A stretch of 64,000 nucleotides of DNA from Buxus sempervirens (taxonomy: Eukaryota; Streptophyta; Magnoliopsida; Buxales; Buxaceae), in the NCBI GenBank assembly GCA_947561395.2, contig OX387193.1:16934534-16998533 (forward strand). Direction: 5' to 3'. Positions 51,435 through 63,505 of the stretch are shown one piece after another. The translations under genes and the position numbers were made by a program. How positions within the stretch are numbered: the stretch's first letter is position 1; the number at the start of each line of letters is the position of its first letter. A model generated the notes under the pieces. The model was not told the DNA's origin, ran no database searches, and was given only the letters and a program-made list of their open reading frames with translations.

Positions 51435-52622
51435 CACTACAAAAATGAGGAGCATTAGCGACGGCTTTTAGCGGCGGTAACCAAATTCCCGCCGCTAAAA
51501 GCACTATTACCGGCGGTAAAAGCACTTCCCGCCCCTAAAAATTAGTTTACCATTTTGTTCGCGCGAAAATTCTATGGCGCGACTTTTTTCAGCGCGAAAT
51601 AGCTTTTAGCGGCGGTAGCTACCGCCGCTATATTAAGTTTGCCGGCGGTAACATAACTACCGCCGGCAACAAGTTGGCGGGAAGTTCCCGCGAAGACTTT
51701 TAGCGGCGGTAATCTAATTCCCGCCCCTAAAAGAGGACTTTTTGGGGCGGTAAACAAGTTACCGCCTCTAAAAGCCATTTATTAAAAACAAAAATTACTT
51801 TTAGTGGCGGTAACTACCGCCGCTAAAAGTTAAAGCGCCAAATTTGAAATTTTATTCGACTTTTAGCGGCGGTAATAAAATTACCGCCGCTAAAAGTCTC
51901 TTCTATATATACAAACCGAACCTCTTCTTCTTCCCCTTATATTTTTCTTCTTATCTTTTTCTTCTTTTCTCTCTCTCTATACAGGTATGTATTTTTCTTT
52001 TTATTTATTATTTATATTTTCTTTTCTCTTTTGTAAAATTATTCTCTCACTAACATCCTAGTATTTCTCTCTCTACAGGTTTCTTCAAAGGTTTCACTCT
52101 CTCTCTATCTCTCTCTTTCTCAAACTCTCTCTATCCCTATCTCCTTCTCTCTCTATCTCTATCTCTCTTTCTCAAACTCTCTCTATCCCTATCTCCTTCT
52201 CTCTTTCTCTTTCTCTCTCTATCTCTCTTTCTCAAACTCTCTCTATCCCTATCTCCTTCTCTCTCTCTAAAAATCTCTGCTGCCGAATGGCAGCAGAAAT
52301 TTTTTTATTTTTTTAATATGTTTTTAGCGGCGGTAATTTACCGCCGCTAAAAACCAGTATATTGTTTTTTTTTATTTTTTTTACCGGCGGTATTATTCCG
52401 CCGGTAATGGCTTAGAAATAGCGGCGGTAAGGAAATCCTTACCGCCGCTAAAACCTTTACCGTCAGCATTTTTTGCGACGGGAGGCCTTACCGCCGGTAA
52501 TGGTATTACCGGCGGTAATTGTATGTTTACCGGCGGTAGGGTACCGCCGGTAAAAACGTGTTTTTTTGTAGTGATGGCTTACTCTTTTCCTACCGCCGGT
52601 AAAAACGTGTTTTTTTGTAGTG
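51435..52622. mobile_element. non-autonomous CACTA element with duplicated end
   Basis: It begins CACTACAAAAATG and ends TTTTTTTGTAGTG, with 3-bp duplications ATG (51432-51434; 52574-52576 and again 52623-52625). Subterminal regions are packed with TTTTAGCGGCGGTAA and its inverse, the transposase-binding type repeats of CACTA elements. The right end occurs twice: a 49-bp tandem duplication (from 52542 and 52591) gives alternative ends at 52573 and 52622. The interior has a CT-rich microsatellite and no transposase. It is inserted in copy B. Confidence 0.92.
52085..52275. repeat. CT-rich microsatellite/minisatellite
   Basis: CTCTCTATCTCTCTTTC-type sequence with three longer direct copies of a unit containing CTCAAACTCTCTCTATCCC, inside the CACTA element. 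Confidence 0.9.
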
Positions 52623-53220
52623 ATGGCTTACTCTCTTTTTTTCTCACAGAAACGAATCCTCTTCCTCCTTCTTTCAATCTACTCCAAGGGGGTAAGACTT
52701 TATGGTTTGAAACTCTTGAATAGGAGAGGAAGAAGATTGTGCGAAGGTGTGAAATAGTGTGCGGTTGTTCTCCTATTTTTTTCTTTTTCTTTATACGTGA
52801 ATAGCAACATGAGATTAGGTTTGTTTATTTATTGATTTGCTATTTTACTCTTTTGCCCATACCAATATTAACCCTAATTTTCCCCCTTTTTACTACCTTG
52901 CCCTTCACATTTATTAAACCAACACCACCTAAAATCCAAGTATGGTCAGACCGACCCCACCTCCTCCAATGGGGTTCGACCGTTAAATTTTTTTCTTTCA
53001 CTCTTTTCTTTTTATCTTTATTTAATTAGATAAATCATAGCATCAGCAAGGTAATTTACATTAAATTTTCCTCACTCTAAATTTATAAGCTCACCTTAGA
53101 TTTTATCCTCCAATTTCTCCAGGTTGAACCAATTCCCCATTCCCTGCATGAATTAATCAACACTTCAAATTATTTTATTTAATTATTTAATTTCCTAAAA
53201 TTCTGGGGTTTTACACTTGA

Positions 53221-53704
53221 TGTCCTAAACAATTACTCACATAGTCTTTTTAACAGCATATTTACAACATTGTATGTGTCACCTGCAAGAATGTGTTTAA
53301 ATAACCCTGCATTCTATAATTAGAATTGTGCACATGGGCTTGTGAAATAAATAATTAACTTTTTTATTTCTTAAATTTAAAAGGGCAATCACAGCGTCCA
53401 AGCTATATTTAACATGTGTTGTAAGCAAAAGATTAAAGTAGCAATTTACATAGCAATATTTCTTGACAAATATTTCGCACAATATCCTAAAAGCCAAATT
53501 AGAATGGAAATTGTCTGCAATAAAAATACAACAACTTTCCTACAACTAGTTTGTTTTTTTTTTAAAGAAGACCCCTTAGGCCCAAAAAAAAACAATTAGG
53601 GTACTTCATCAATGAAAGGGTGTTTGAGGCAAGACCCTAACCTTTATATTAATGATCAACAGAAATTATAAAGAGGAGACAAACATCCAAGCCTTACCAC
53701 TAAA
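53221..53704. other. intergenic DNA, nothing supported
   Basis: AT-rich, with no recognisable coding sequence or bounded element. Its right edge may include the 3' tail of the LINE that follows on the minus strand. Confidence 0.4.
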
Positions 53705-54030
53705 CTAAGATAAAGATGAGAAGAAAATAAAGCCAACATGACAAAGATTAATACATTCCAAACAACAGAATCCAAATAAAAAAGAGAAACCAGTATAAAC
53801 CAAGATTAGCCATCTTATGTGAATCTGGAGTGGCGGAAAACTATCTTTGTTAAGCCTGTGAAAACCTAGATCTTCTTTCGAAAGTATTCCAATGAAACAA
53901 AAAATACTGTCGAAACCTGAAGCTTCAATTTTAGCCATGATGTTTGCACCAAAATTAGCTTCACGAAAATCATGAATGATATGATATCTAACAGATAATA
54001 ACTGAGACTTAAGCTTTGTAATCCAGTAAT
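53705..54030 (-). mobile_element. LINE RNase H remnant, C-terminal half
   Basis: The minus strand reads YWITKLKSQLLSVRYHIIHD, FREANFGANIMAKIEASG, and on to 53705. This is the end of the RNase H domain of plant LINEs (the 'REaN..AD.LAK' helix; here the Asp is replaced in GANIMAK). It is cut at 54030 by the CACTA-type insertion; the N-terminal half resumes at 63506. Confidence 0.75.
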
Positions 54031-55074
54031 CACAACAAAAAAGGGGCATTTAGTGGCGGGTGTTAACAAACCTTTAGCTGCAATCTTTTAAGAACCGTTG
54101 TTGAAAGATATTCTTTACTATTATTCTTTTCGTTGCTCAATCTCTCTCCGTTACGGATATACCTATCAGTCTCTCTATTGCGGAAATGTGGATCCCTCCT
54201 CTCCCAATCCCTCTCTCTTCCTCATCTCTCAATCGTCCTCTCTTCTATATTCCCTCTTTCTCTACAACAACTTCCTAGATCTCTGTCACTCTCTTGCTCT
54301 TCCGTCTACTCTCTCTCTCGTGCGATTCCCTTTGTACTATTTTATCTTTCTTTTTCTTCTAGGTAATCTATCACTCTCGATATTTCGTATTCACTAAGAT
54401 TATTTGAATTCAGTGTTCAAATTTGGAGCAGATTTGAATGGATTTTACTTGGATCATGTCGCCGATCTCTTATAGCTTCCTCTTTCTCTACCGGTCCGAA
54501 AGCATCGCTTACAAAAGCTCGAAGCTAAAAGTTAAATCAGAGAAGGTAATTTTTTTCAATTGAAAAATTACTTTTAGTAAATCGTGTTGATTGTAGCGCC
54601 CCAAATTCGGGTCTGCCCTATCATGGCGCCGACGCATCCCCAAGACCTACTTATGGGCCCAATAGAACCTGATAAACACAATTATCTGGGCAATTACAAT
54701 GTAATCATCAAAATGCATAAGCAGAAAGAAGCATGGAATAAAAATTTCTATATAACAAAAGATCACCTATGTAATAACCCTAAAGATATGATATCTGAGG
54801 ATACAAAAGGGCAACTAAGATGCTCACTATCTCTCTTTCTTATATATACAGACATATACAAAATCAACTCTCAAGAGTATTAAGTCCAAAAGAATATTTA
54901 CATCCCATTTATAGTTTCCAAAACTAAATACAATAACACACAAGGAGAACCCTACTATGGGTAGTAGTAATCCTCTGGCCTGTACTCAAGCTCACCCTCA
55001 ATATCTGCCCCGGTACGTGGCTTACCAAGTGGATCTGAAAACAAATCTGGTAAAACAAAACACGCGTGAGACTT

Positions 55075-58064
55075 ATGGTTGATTAATTTATTTAATTGAT
55101 GGAAAATTCAGAAATGGAGGAAAAAGGGGTCAATCGGAGTTCTCGGGCAAACCAAGGTGGAAAATTTTATTTAGGAAGGTGAGGAAAGTTATTTAATTTT
55201 ATTTGGGAGACTTAAGATAGTTTGAGGATGTGGCAATTGGGAGATATTAACTAAATTAGGTTGCTGGTGTAAGGAGCTTTGGTGGAGTGGTGCGCCATGT
55301 GATCATGATTTAAGTTGCACGATGGCACAACTATAAAATCTGGGGAAATTCAGTTCGTAAGTGGTTTGGCATTTGAACGAATTGGCTGGAGTGATCAGAG
55401 AGAGAAGAGGGAGTTGATCTAGGGTTTGGAGAGTTAAGGTTTTTAAGAGAATGATCTGGATTGCTGTGGTAATCAGTGAGGGTGATCTGATATGATCGTT
55501 AGCTCAGTTGAAGCAGCAGAGAAGTGATCTTGCGGCAGCAATTCCAAATCGTCCAGAAACAGAAATCTCAACCAATTAAATCAAAATTCTGGTAAGGTTT
55601 GTTTAGTTAGGTTATAATTCATTGAGTTTTAGTAGAGTATTTTAGATCTATGGAGATTTGATCTAGAAGTTTAAAAATTCAGTAGGTTCTTGCGATCAGA
55701 TTTTGGTGAAAATATTTCAGAGCTTCCATTGATAATTTGAGGATTGGATCAGCTCAAATTGCTTCTATAAGATAAGTAACATAATTTGATTTGGTTTAGA
55801 TGTTTTAAACTGAAATTTATTACAGATTTGCACAAGTATTTAGACGAACCCTGTTTGATTGTCATTGGTGCCTAACATATAGTAAATTGACGTTATGCTT
55901 TAATTAATTTCAAATGCATATTAAACAACTGTTTAGAGGTGTAGGATCATGCTGGAATAGGTTTGGAAGAAAGTTGTTAGATCAGTCTTGGTGTATTTTA
56001 TTTAGCCGCATTTGAATCTGGGAGAAAATGATAGGGTGCCAAGGTCTACTGAGGGATGCCTACCTCCCCAGAGTTTGGTGCCCAGCCTATTTTTACCTCT
56101 TTGAAGCTTCTGATTAATCACACTTTGGAAGCTGCTTGGAAATTATTTAGGGGACTTAATTAGGGGCAAATTGGAGTATTTTGGATGAGTAGGAGACACT
56201 AGAATTGGGAGCATATTTAGGGTATCAAGTATTGAAATCAGAAACATGTACTAGCTAAGAATTGAGTATTCTTAAAGTGTTGAACAGGTGCAAGCATATG
56301 CTGATCTTTATTGGTGGTTTGTTGATCAAACTCAACTAGGAATCATGTTAAAAGAATTAAATAGAGATGATCAATGGAATTGGGGAAATAATTAAAGGTT
56401 GAAGTAGGATTATAAAATAAGGTGATCTGACTTAAAGAAAATGGGTGAGTGTATGAGGTAATGTCTAGTTATTCTTGGAATTTAGTTACTGATTTGAGGT
56501 TAAAAATGAATAAGAGCAAATATGAAAACTTTGTTAGGATCAAACTCAGATTTTAACATTGGATATTACCAGATCAATCGGGAAATTGTGTTTTTCATGA
56601 GTTTGGATGTTAAAGGGATTTCTTTAAAAGTTTAGGGAAGAGTTTCTAAACTATAAATATTGGTTTAATTTTGGCTACCATGTAGTGTATCTAGCTTCTG
56701 AAAATTTCAGGATTTAATATTATTATATTTTGGACATTGAGAATGTTTATTTAGAAGTTCATATCAGATTTGATTAAGAATTTCTGAAGTTAACCACAAT
56801 AATGAGACTATTGAGTAATTTTTATAAAAAGTTAGTAGCTAACCTAAATTGGGGAAATGTTGAAAATAAAAGGAAATATTAGAAAGTCTATTTTGTGAAA
56901 TTGGAAGACCATAAGTTTTTATTTATAAGATTTATTACTTCAAGCTAAATAGTGTTTATAAATTTCTGATCTTTTGAGTGCAGTTGAATCTTGATTATTA
57001 GTATTGGATTTCACCGCGGATTAGATGGGATTGTCATGATGATGGAAATTTTTACATTGCACTAATTTTAAGCGGATTCTACGGAAAGAGGATTTTAAAT
57101 TGATTATGAATGATTGGTTTTCTGGTTTCGAATTAGTTTTTCCTCCATGTACTTGGAGAGACGGATTGTGATGCCCATGTACTTGGGATGTTGATGCCTC
57201 TGTGTACTCAGAGATGCCTATGTACTCGGGATGATGTGATTGAGATTGAGATGAGTTGTGCTTGCTAGATTTCACATCTGGTTTTGGTTTTAGAGTCTAG
57301 TGGGCATAGCTCGATATGGATCCATTTAGGAGCTAGATAGTGTAAATGATTGTTCTTTGCTAGTCGTAATACTTTGTTTACGCACGCGTTTCCACTGTGT
57401 ACTCAGTGAGGCCTGATCGTATACTCGGCTGACTGCGGCTAACACTCATTTTATCGTGTATTCAGACTATGTTTGGGTAGTACACGCCAACCCATTACTG
57501 TACTAGGTGGGATCTCTCGCAATAAGATAATGATCGTGTACTCAGCTTCGCACCTAAGTCGAGAAGTAGCATAGTAGACATTAGCATTACTCTAGCTAAA
57601 AGCAGTCTTATTTCATGAGTCCTATTGTAACTGATCGACTACTGATTTGATGATACAGATTTGTTTGTTGTGCTGGATTATTCTTGTTATTTCGTACTGA
57701 TCTATGGTTTATTGTTGGATTACTCGGATTATTTGGAACTGATTTGTTGTCGCTGCTGTTGCATGATTTACAACTGTATCAGATTTTAGAACTGATAAAC
57801 TGTATTTGAGCAGGCATGTGCTGCTTACTGGGATATTAGTATCTCATCACGTTTTGTTTTGTTTTGTTTTCAGATCCTGGTAAGGACAATATCAGCCGGT
57901 GCATGCTTCATTTAGGTGGGTTGGGGATTATAGTTGACTCTGATCATATTTATTGTTTTTTTTCATGTTTTCCTTCACTCTGATATAGCGATCCTGTGTG
58001 GATAAATTAACCCTTCGGGTACGAGTTACGGCTTTACGACGTAACTTGGATCGGGGGTGTTACA
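55075..58064 (+). mobile_element. TGTAA-type unit (copy D), 5'-incomplete
   Basis: The right end reads GGATCGGGGGTGTTACA at 58048-58064, the family terminus, and the same GTTTTGTTTTCAGATCCTGG site occurs at about 57869, but the mini-ORF after it is not conserved. GTACTCGG/GTACTTGG repeats at 57140-57550 match the array of copy B in kind. The left end lacks the TGTAA start; by comparison with copy A about 170 bp appear missing, and no duplication was found. The left boundary is approximate. Confidence 0.6.
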
Positions 58065-58289
58065 CCCAGTAAGTAGCAAACATGCATGTAGAGAAACAGT
58101 TTATCCAGTTTTATAACATCATGATAATGTACTCAAAGATAAAGTACCAAATATAAACCAAAACAATTCAATCGGATACAAATGTAATTTCAAATCAAAT
58201 ATCTCAATCGGGGTAACGCATCAAATCAAGATCAATAAGTACAATCAAATGCTGCAAACATGTCTTGGTAGGACTCGTAGGTTAGTGTG

Positions 58290-58650
58290 TCTCTAAATTA
58301 GATTAATGAACACTGTCCACAAACAACCAAACCAAGGATCAAGGCCAAGCAGAGTACCTCTACAGCCCAATGAATCAAGGCCAAGCAGAGTGTCTCTACA
58401 CTACTTGATGAATCACAATAGATAGACAAGGACATTAAGGCTAACAAGCCAACACCAACACACGAACTAGACTCACTGTGAATCCACACTAAGAACAACG
58501 TCCAATTAGATGACTCACAACTCACACCAAACCATTCAAATCAGTGAGTAAAACTAGTGTTCAAACCAAAGCCAAGCAGAGTGCCTCTACACTACCCGAT
58601 GAATCAAGGCCAAGCGGAGTGCCCCTCTACACTGCCTATTCATAACATAT
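58290..58650. repeat. GCCAAGCAGAGT short repeat
   Basis: Four copies of GGCCAAGCAGAGTGCCTCTA-like sequence, followed by CACTAC and GATGAATCA, irregularly spaced by 40-200 bp, within copy C. Confidence 0.75.
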
Positions 58651-59324
58651 GCCAAGTGGAATTCCTCATCCATCGCCAATAAAACCATAAGCCATGAGCC
58701 TTGTCAAATCATATAAGAGTTTTCAATCTTGCTTTCATAAATCCAAATCAACCAAGTCGAATGTCATAAAATCCTTAAAACACATTTTGGATGAATGGGA
58801 TAGTCTTAGGATTCCCAATAATGTCACCATACCAAAAATCATTGGATTCAGACAAAATATTTTGGACCTAAAAAATATTCCAAGTTTGGTTAAAAACGTT
58901 GACTTTTGGGGTATATGATTTTTATAAACAAATCTACGAGGAGTTTCGGGCTCAATTTCTGGTTGTAGTTTAATGAAGGGTAGACAAATTTTTTGGAATT
59001 TTATGGGCTTTTGAATCACTCATTTGGGTATCAAACTCAAAAAGTTGTTTTTGGTGAAAATCGGGCAAAACTGGAAATCCAAGCATGAAGTGGAAAGTTG
59101 GCTTTTTATTGGTTGGGAATTAGGCCTTTGGAGTATTTTTAATGATTCCAAATGGGGGTAAAACCTTATTTACATGTAAAGACTTAAGTAAATGGAGACA
59201 TAAATACACAGGGCATTTACTTAAAATGTCTTTCATGTAATAATGGTGCTGTATAGGAGGCTTAGGTTGTTTGGGAAAGGGTTGGGGAAGAAAATGGTGA
59301 AGAACTGTCAAAAACACCACCCAC

Positions 59325-59590
59325 GATTAGCTCTAGGATTAATCGCCCAGGGGCGATTAACCTTGACGTTCAGGCGTTCAAATTAGTCTTGATGGATGTT
59401 CGGGCGTTCAGGTTAAAAACAAAGCCAACTTTTGGGCGCTCAACCAAATTGAAATGGACATTCGCACACCTAGGCTCGTGATTAGTCACCGAAACTAATC
59501 CTGATTCACGATTAGGATAAGAGAGACTGATTTTTGGGGTTGTGGCCTAGGATTAATCGCCCATTTTTAGGATTAATCGCCAGGTCAGGT
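59325..59590. repeat. AGGATTAATCGCC / GCGTTCA repeats
   Basis: AGGATTAATCGCC recurs at about 59335, 59552 and 59570 with the inverse GGCGATTAA at about 59352, and GGCGTTCA-type motifs lie between. The organisation resembles the GCTCGAGCG patches in copies A and B at the corresponding place. Confidence 0.6.
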
Positions 59591-60199
59591 TTTTGAAATA
59601 TTTTGGCTATTTTCAACACAAAACTCATATAAATCATTTCCAACCTTTTTAACATCAAATGGGATGATCATAAAACATCCCAACTTACTCAAAAATACTT
59701 TCCAAAACAGTAATCCATCTGAAATCCTCATGAACACAAATCCAACACATGAAACTTCATTCAAAATGCCAAACTTAAACCCTATCTGAAATATTATCAA
59801 TATAAGTTGGAAATCCATAGCAAATCAATAGAAAACTAAATAAGATTATTTTACAACCAATACCCTGCAAATTTTAGAAGCAAAAACCAACATACAAGAT
59901 CATTTCTTCAAATAAATCAAACCCTAGAGAGTGAATACGAATTTTTGTAATACATTTTGTTTTGAAGGGTTTGCTACTTACTTGTTTAATGGAGAAGCAC
60001 AACTTCTCTTCAAACTCTCCTCTTTTTCTCCTTCTTCTTGAAGCTTTCAAACAAGCTCCCACGCTTCTCCCTGTTCTATACGTCCAAAACAAGGAATGGT
60101 TCTCAAAAACACTAGATATTTTAGTTATGGCATCCTTTTATATGCCCAACTTTTGGTCTTTCAAATCTGCCCCTAAACAAAGCTTTTATTCAATTAAAA

Positions 60200-60720
60200 C
60201 CCTAGGATGTACCTAAGGTATTCCAGGGGGTACTTTAGTGTTAAGTGAGGGGTACCTTAGTGTTATTTGAGGGGTACCTTGGTGTTTCAAGGGAGTTTGC
60301 CTTAGTTACTCAAAGGGGTATACTTTAGGTAAACTTGGGGGTGTACCTTAGTTAACATAAGAGGGGGTACCTTACTTATATGAGGGGGTGTACCTTAGGT
60401 AAAACAAAGGGGTTACTTTAAGTAAAACAGTGGGGTACCTTAGGTAAAACAAAGAGATAACTTAGGCAAACACATAGGGGTACCTTAGGTATAATTTTGG
60501 GGGGGGGGGGGGGGGTACCTTAGGTATAATTAAGGGGTATTTTACGTATACATGTGGGGTACTTTAAGTAATACTAGGTTGGTACCTTGGATAATGCATA
60601 TGTATACTTTAGGTATACTTTGGTGGTACTTTGGGTAATACTTGGGTATACTTTAGGTATACTTTGGTGGTATCTTGGGTAATACTTGAGAGGTTCTTTG
60701 GGTTTTGTATGGGATACTTT
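60200..60720. repeat. GGTACCTTAGGTA minisatellite
   Basis: Degenerate units of about 20-30 bp (GGGGTACCTTAGGTAAAAC and TACTTTAGGTATACTT forms) in copy C, with a run of sixteen G at about 60500. The core is shared, in inverse orientation, with the MITE minisatellite at 6130-6535. Confidence 0.85.
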
Positions 60721-62096
60721 AGGTACACTTAACTCTAATTTTTCAAAATTTGATTTCCAATACACTAAAACTAATTGGAGAGTATCTTAGAAATTTGAAA
60801 TTGAGTAATAACATTAACTAATTTAACTTAATAACTTTCATAAAGTTCAATTTGATTTTCCTAAATCCTCAAGTAGAATCCACATCTATCTCATCTTCAT
60901 AACACAAGTACTTAATTAGTCTAATAATCCCACTTTAGATAATTAAACTAAATAATTAAGATATAATCTGGGTCGGGGTTTTACGTTGATATCCTTTAGA
61001 TCTGAGCAGATATGAATGAATATTACTTATCTTAGTTTCGGTTTGATCCTTTTGTCTATTTGAGCTTCTGAAGAGGAAAAGGTAAGTTCACAAATTCCTC
61101 TTTTTGAATCTATTAACTCCTTTTTTTCTCAATCTAAAAATGGATTTATTGAAGCTTGATCCATCCGTGTCGCCGAATATCTACTGTTATTTGAATTTGT
61201 TTTTTGTGTACATTTCAATTTTTAATTGAAAGAAACGCTATGAAGTGCATTTGTTTTGGTTTGTGAATCTCTGTTCTAAATCCTTTAATTTGATTTTTTT
61301 TTTCAATCCTTTATTTGACTTTGTTTTTTGTGTGCGTTATCGACAGCTTTTGTTCCTGCTCCTGTATACACCAGAGAAGCCAGGGACGAAAAAAATTAGG
61401 TACGATTATGATTCCGTGATTAAATGTTTGTTTTTTCCTTCTTCTTTTTTTTTTAGGTTTTTGTTTGATTCTTCCAACCTCATTTTTTAGCAACGACAAT
61501 TTGGCCATCGCCTTTGTGTGAAGAAGAATTTTTGAGACATGATTGAGCAAAAAATTCTATTACGTATGCTAGGATTTCAAATAAGCAAAAACAAAAGAGG
61601 GACTAAAGAAACTAACAAGAAGATTTTTGAACTCGCTAGTGTTTTGCAAGTCACTCCTAAAAGTGGAAAAAATACACAAAGAAATGCACTTGTTTTTCCC
61701 CCTTTTCCTCTAATCTGATTGTGGATTGGAGGTTAGTGGTTTTTGGTTGTTGGATGTTTTCTCACTTGTATTCCATCAAACGCGTTGTGAAATATGTCTG
61801 ATATTGTGTTTGTATGCTTTGAAATGAAACCTCTTCATGCCTATTGTTGAAATGGAAGTGTTTTGAGTCTTTGCTGGAAATTAAGGTGTAGATTAACTGG
61901 TGATCAATATTGTACGATTGGAGAAGTTTTCAATTATGCCTCATAATGATGCTTTTTTTCAGTTCAATTGTGCTAAAAAGATTGGTGCTTAGGTAAATTT
62001 TAATGTAATTGTTATGAGTGCGTGGAAAGAAGAAATTCTATTGTGTGACTGTCTGCAAAGTTTTTGGTTATTGAGTGACATGGGTGTTGGGTGCAG

Positions 62097-62442
62097 ATCC
62101 ATTTACTCAGGCTAAAGAGTCAAGTGCTCCTGGGACCAAGGAGTATGTACATATCCTTGTACGGCAGAGGAATGGGAAAAAAAGCCTCACTACAGTGTAG
62201 GGGCTGAAGAAAGAATTCAGCTACAAAAGGATCCTCAAGGATCTAAAGAAGGAATTCTGCTACAACGGTAATGTTGTGTAGGACAAAGAGCTTGGCAAGG
62301 TAATGAAAACCATGATACGAGTTGATTAATGTTGATTTGGTCTGTTGGAAGTTGCTAATTTTTCAAACAATTTTGTTATTTACTTGTAGATTATTCAACT
62401 CCAGGGTGATCAGTGAAGAATGTGTCAAATTTTCTTATTAAG
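62097..62442 (+). pseudogene. eIF1/SUI1 translation initiation factor fragment
   Basis: Two exons, 62097-62299 and 62390-62442, with AG and GT boundaries retained. They read DPFTQAKESSAPGTKEYVHI, LVRQRNGKKSLTTV, stop, GLKKEFSYKRILKDLKKEFC, YNGNVV, stop, DKELGK, then IIQLQGDQ, the body of plant SUI1 (eIF1), which in a functional gene scans for the start codon on the 40S ribosome. Defects: TAG at 62198-62200, TAG at 62279-62281, a frameshift after GDQ, no first exon and no last exon. Because the intron is kept, it came from genomic DNA and not from mRNA. It lies inside the CACTA-type element, in keeping with transposon gene capture. Confidence 0.9.
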
Positions 62443-63224
62443 GTAATAACAAAAGATGGAAAATAAAACTTTGGGTGCCACTATGACAAGACGGGAAATA
62501 AAGCGTTGGTTACCATTGTTACTCTAATTTTAGGTTATATATCATCCATGATCTCTTTTGCTCTTTTTTTACTAGATGAATATATACTCCTTTGTCTTTT
62601 ATAAGATCTTTATCCCTGAAACTTTTGATAGTAAAGGAGCACAGATTCTTAATATTGGTTTCTTCTGAAAGGAAAAAGGTGACCATATAAAGTACATTTC
62701 AGAAGAACTATGTGCCCACTTGGGCCAGTAACCATATAAAGTACATCAATGGTGGTTTAGAAGCTCATCTCATCCTTGACAAGTACTCTGGTATAGTTGA
62801 TGTTGTAGGACTATATATGTCATTATATATACTCCATGTTATTTTGTAATCAATGATGTCGTGTGAGCAGGAATTGGGTTTCAGTCTACAAGGCCATACT
62901 TGTTTGGGCACTTCAGCATGAGAATAAAGATGGTTTGAGGCGATTCAGCTGGCATTGTAACTACTTTCTATAATTTTTTTCATCTAAATCCTCTCTGATC
63001 TTTTTTGTTTTGGTAATAGGGATTACCCATCAAGATATTGATTTTTAATTGAAAATGAATCTACTCATAGCCACTCACAGCATCTAATCCAATCACAATG
63101 ACAACAGCAGAAATCATGAAACCGTGGAGGTGAATCTAGAGGAACCTTGCACCACACTAGTTCAGTGTTTCATAGGAGTCCTATAAATCCAATGGAAGGG
63201 ACCGTGCATGACATCAAGGTAGCC

Positions 63225-63335
63225 TGTACAGGCAGGGGGCATGGGGCAACATGAACAGGCAGGGACAGGGGTAGGGGCAACATGTACGGGCACAAGTAGG
63301 GGCAGGGGTAGCTGGGTGGGGTGGGTGCAGATTTT
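63225..63335. repeat. GGCAGGGGCA G-rich repeat
   Basis: Short irregular direct repeats of CAGGCAGGG and GGGGCAACATG near the right end of the CACTA-type element. The Pro-rich minus-strand frame over it is a by-product. Confidence 0.7.
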
Positions 63336-63505
63336 TGTTTTAAAAACACAACAAATTTAGAGGCGGTCAAAAAACCTCCACTAAAGAGATTCAGCAACGG
63401 TAATTTTAGTGACGGGCGTGACGACGGACCCATTATTTTTAGTGGTGATCATTTGATCTTTACCGGTGGTCCTTGACCGCTGGTAAAAGCTATAAATTTG
63501 TAGTG

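Larger units (their letters stand above)
50079..53215 (-). mobile_element. solo-LTR-like TGTAA-type unit (copy B), interrupted
   Basis: On the minus strand the unit starts at 53215 with TGTAAAACCCCAG and ends at 50079 with GGGGCGTTATA (last CA mutated to TA), between perfect 5-bp duplications CTTGA (50074-50078 and 53216-53220). Removing the CACTA element at 51435 leaves about 2.0 kb. It shares with copy A the start, the end, a GCTCGAGCG patch (51034), a segment of similar peptide (residues QCIKSILNHSKI), and the mini-ORF at 50474-50389 ending YQEEDYFILV behind the same acceptor-like site, identical in length (86 nt). Confidence 0.78.
54592..60985 (-). mobile_element. solo-LTR-like TGTAA-type unit (copy C), interrupted
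   Basis: On the minus strand it starts at 60985 with CGTAAAACCCCGACCC (first T mutated) and ends at 54592 with GGGGCGCTACA, between perfect 5-bp duplications TTGAT (54587-54591 and 60986-60990). It contains a related mini-ORF at 55034-54955 (26 codons, ending RPEDYYYP) after TTTGTTTTCAG. It is split by copy D, leaving about 3.4 kb of its own, and carries three different minisatellites. It lies within the CACTA-type element. Confidence 0.78.
54031..63505. mobile_element. CACTA-type element carrying an eIF1 fragment
   Basis: The left end CACAACAAAAAAGGGGCATT, with TTTAGTGGCGGGTG following, and the right end ...CCGCTGGTAAAAGCTATAAA plus TTTGTAGTG form degenerate CACTA termini with subterminal AGTGGCGG and GGTGGTCC motifs. 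Both sides carry the 3-bp duplication AAT (54028-54030, 63506-63508). Removing the element and one AAT rejoins the LINE RNase H frame. Without the nested unit C it is about 3.1 kb. It contains no transposase, but does carry a spliced-structure eIF1/SUI1 pseudogene fragment, making it a Pack-CACTA-like candidate. Confidence 0.75.

Noticed and set aside
61794..61810. ATGTCTGATATTG as the first SUI1 exon
   Set aside because: Only the first three codons fit; the following sequence does not match the N-terminus and no convincing donor joins it to 62097.
62097..62442. Functional eIF1 gene
   Set aside because: Two in-frame stops, a frameshift, and missing first and last exons.
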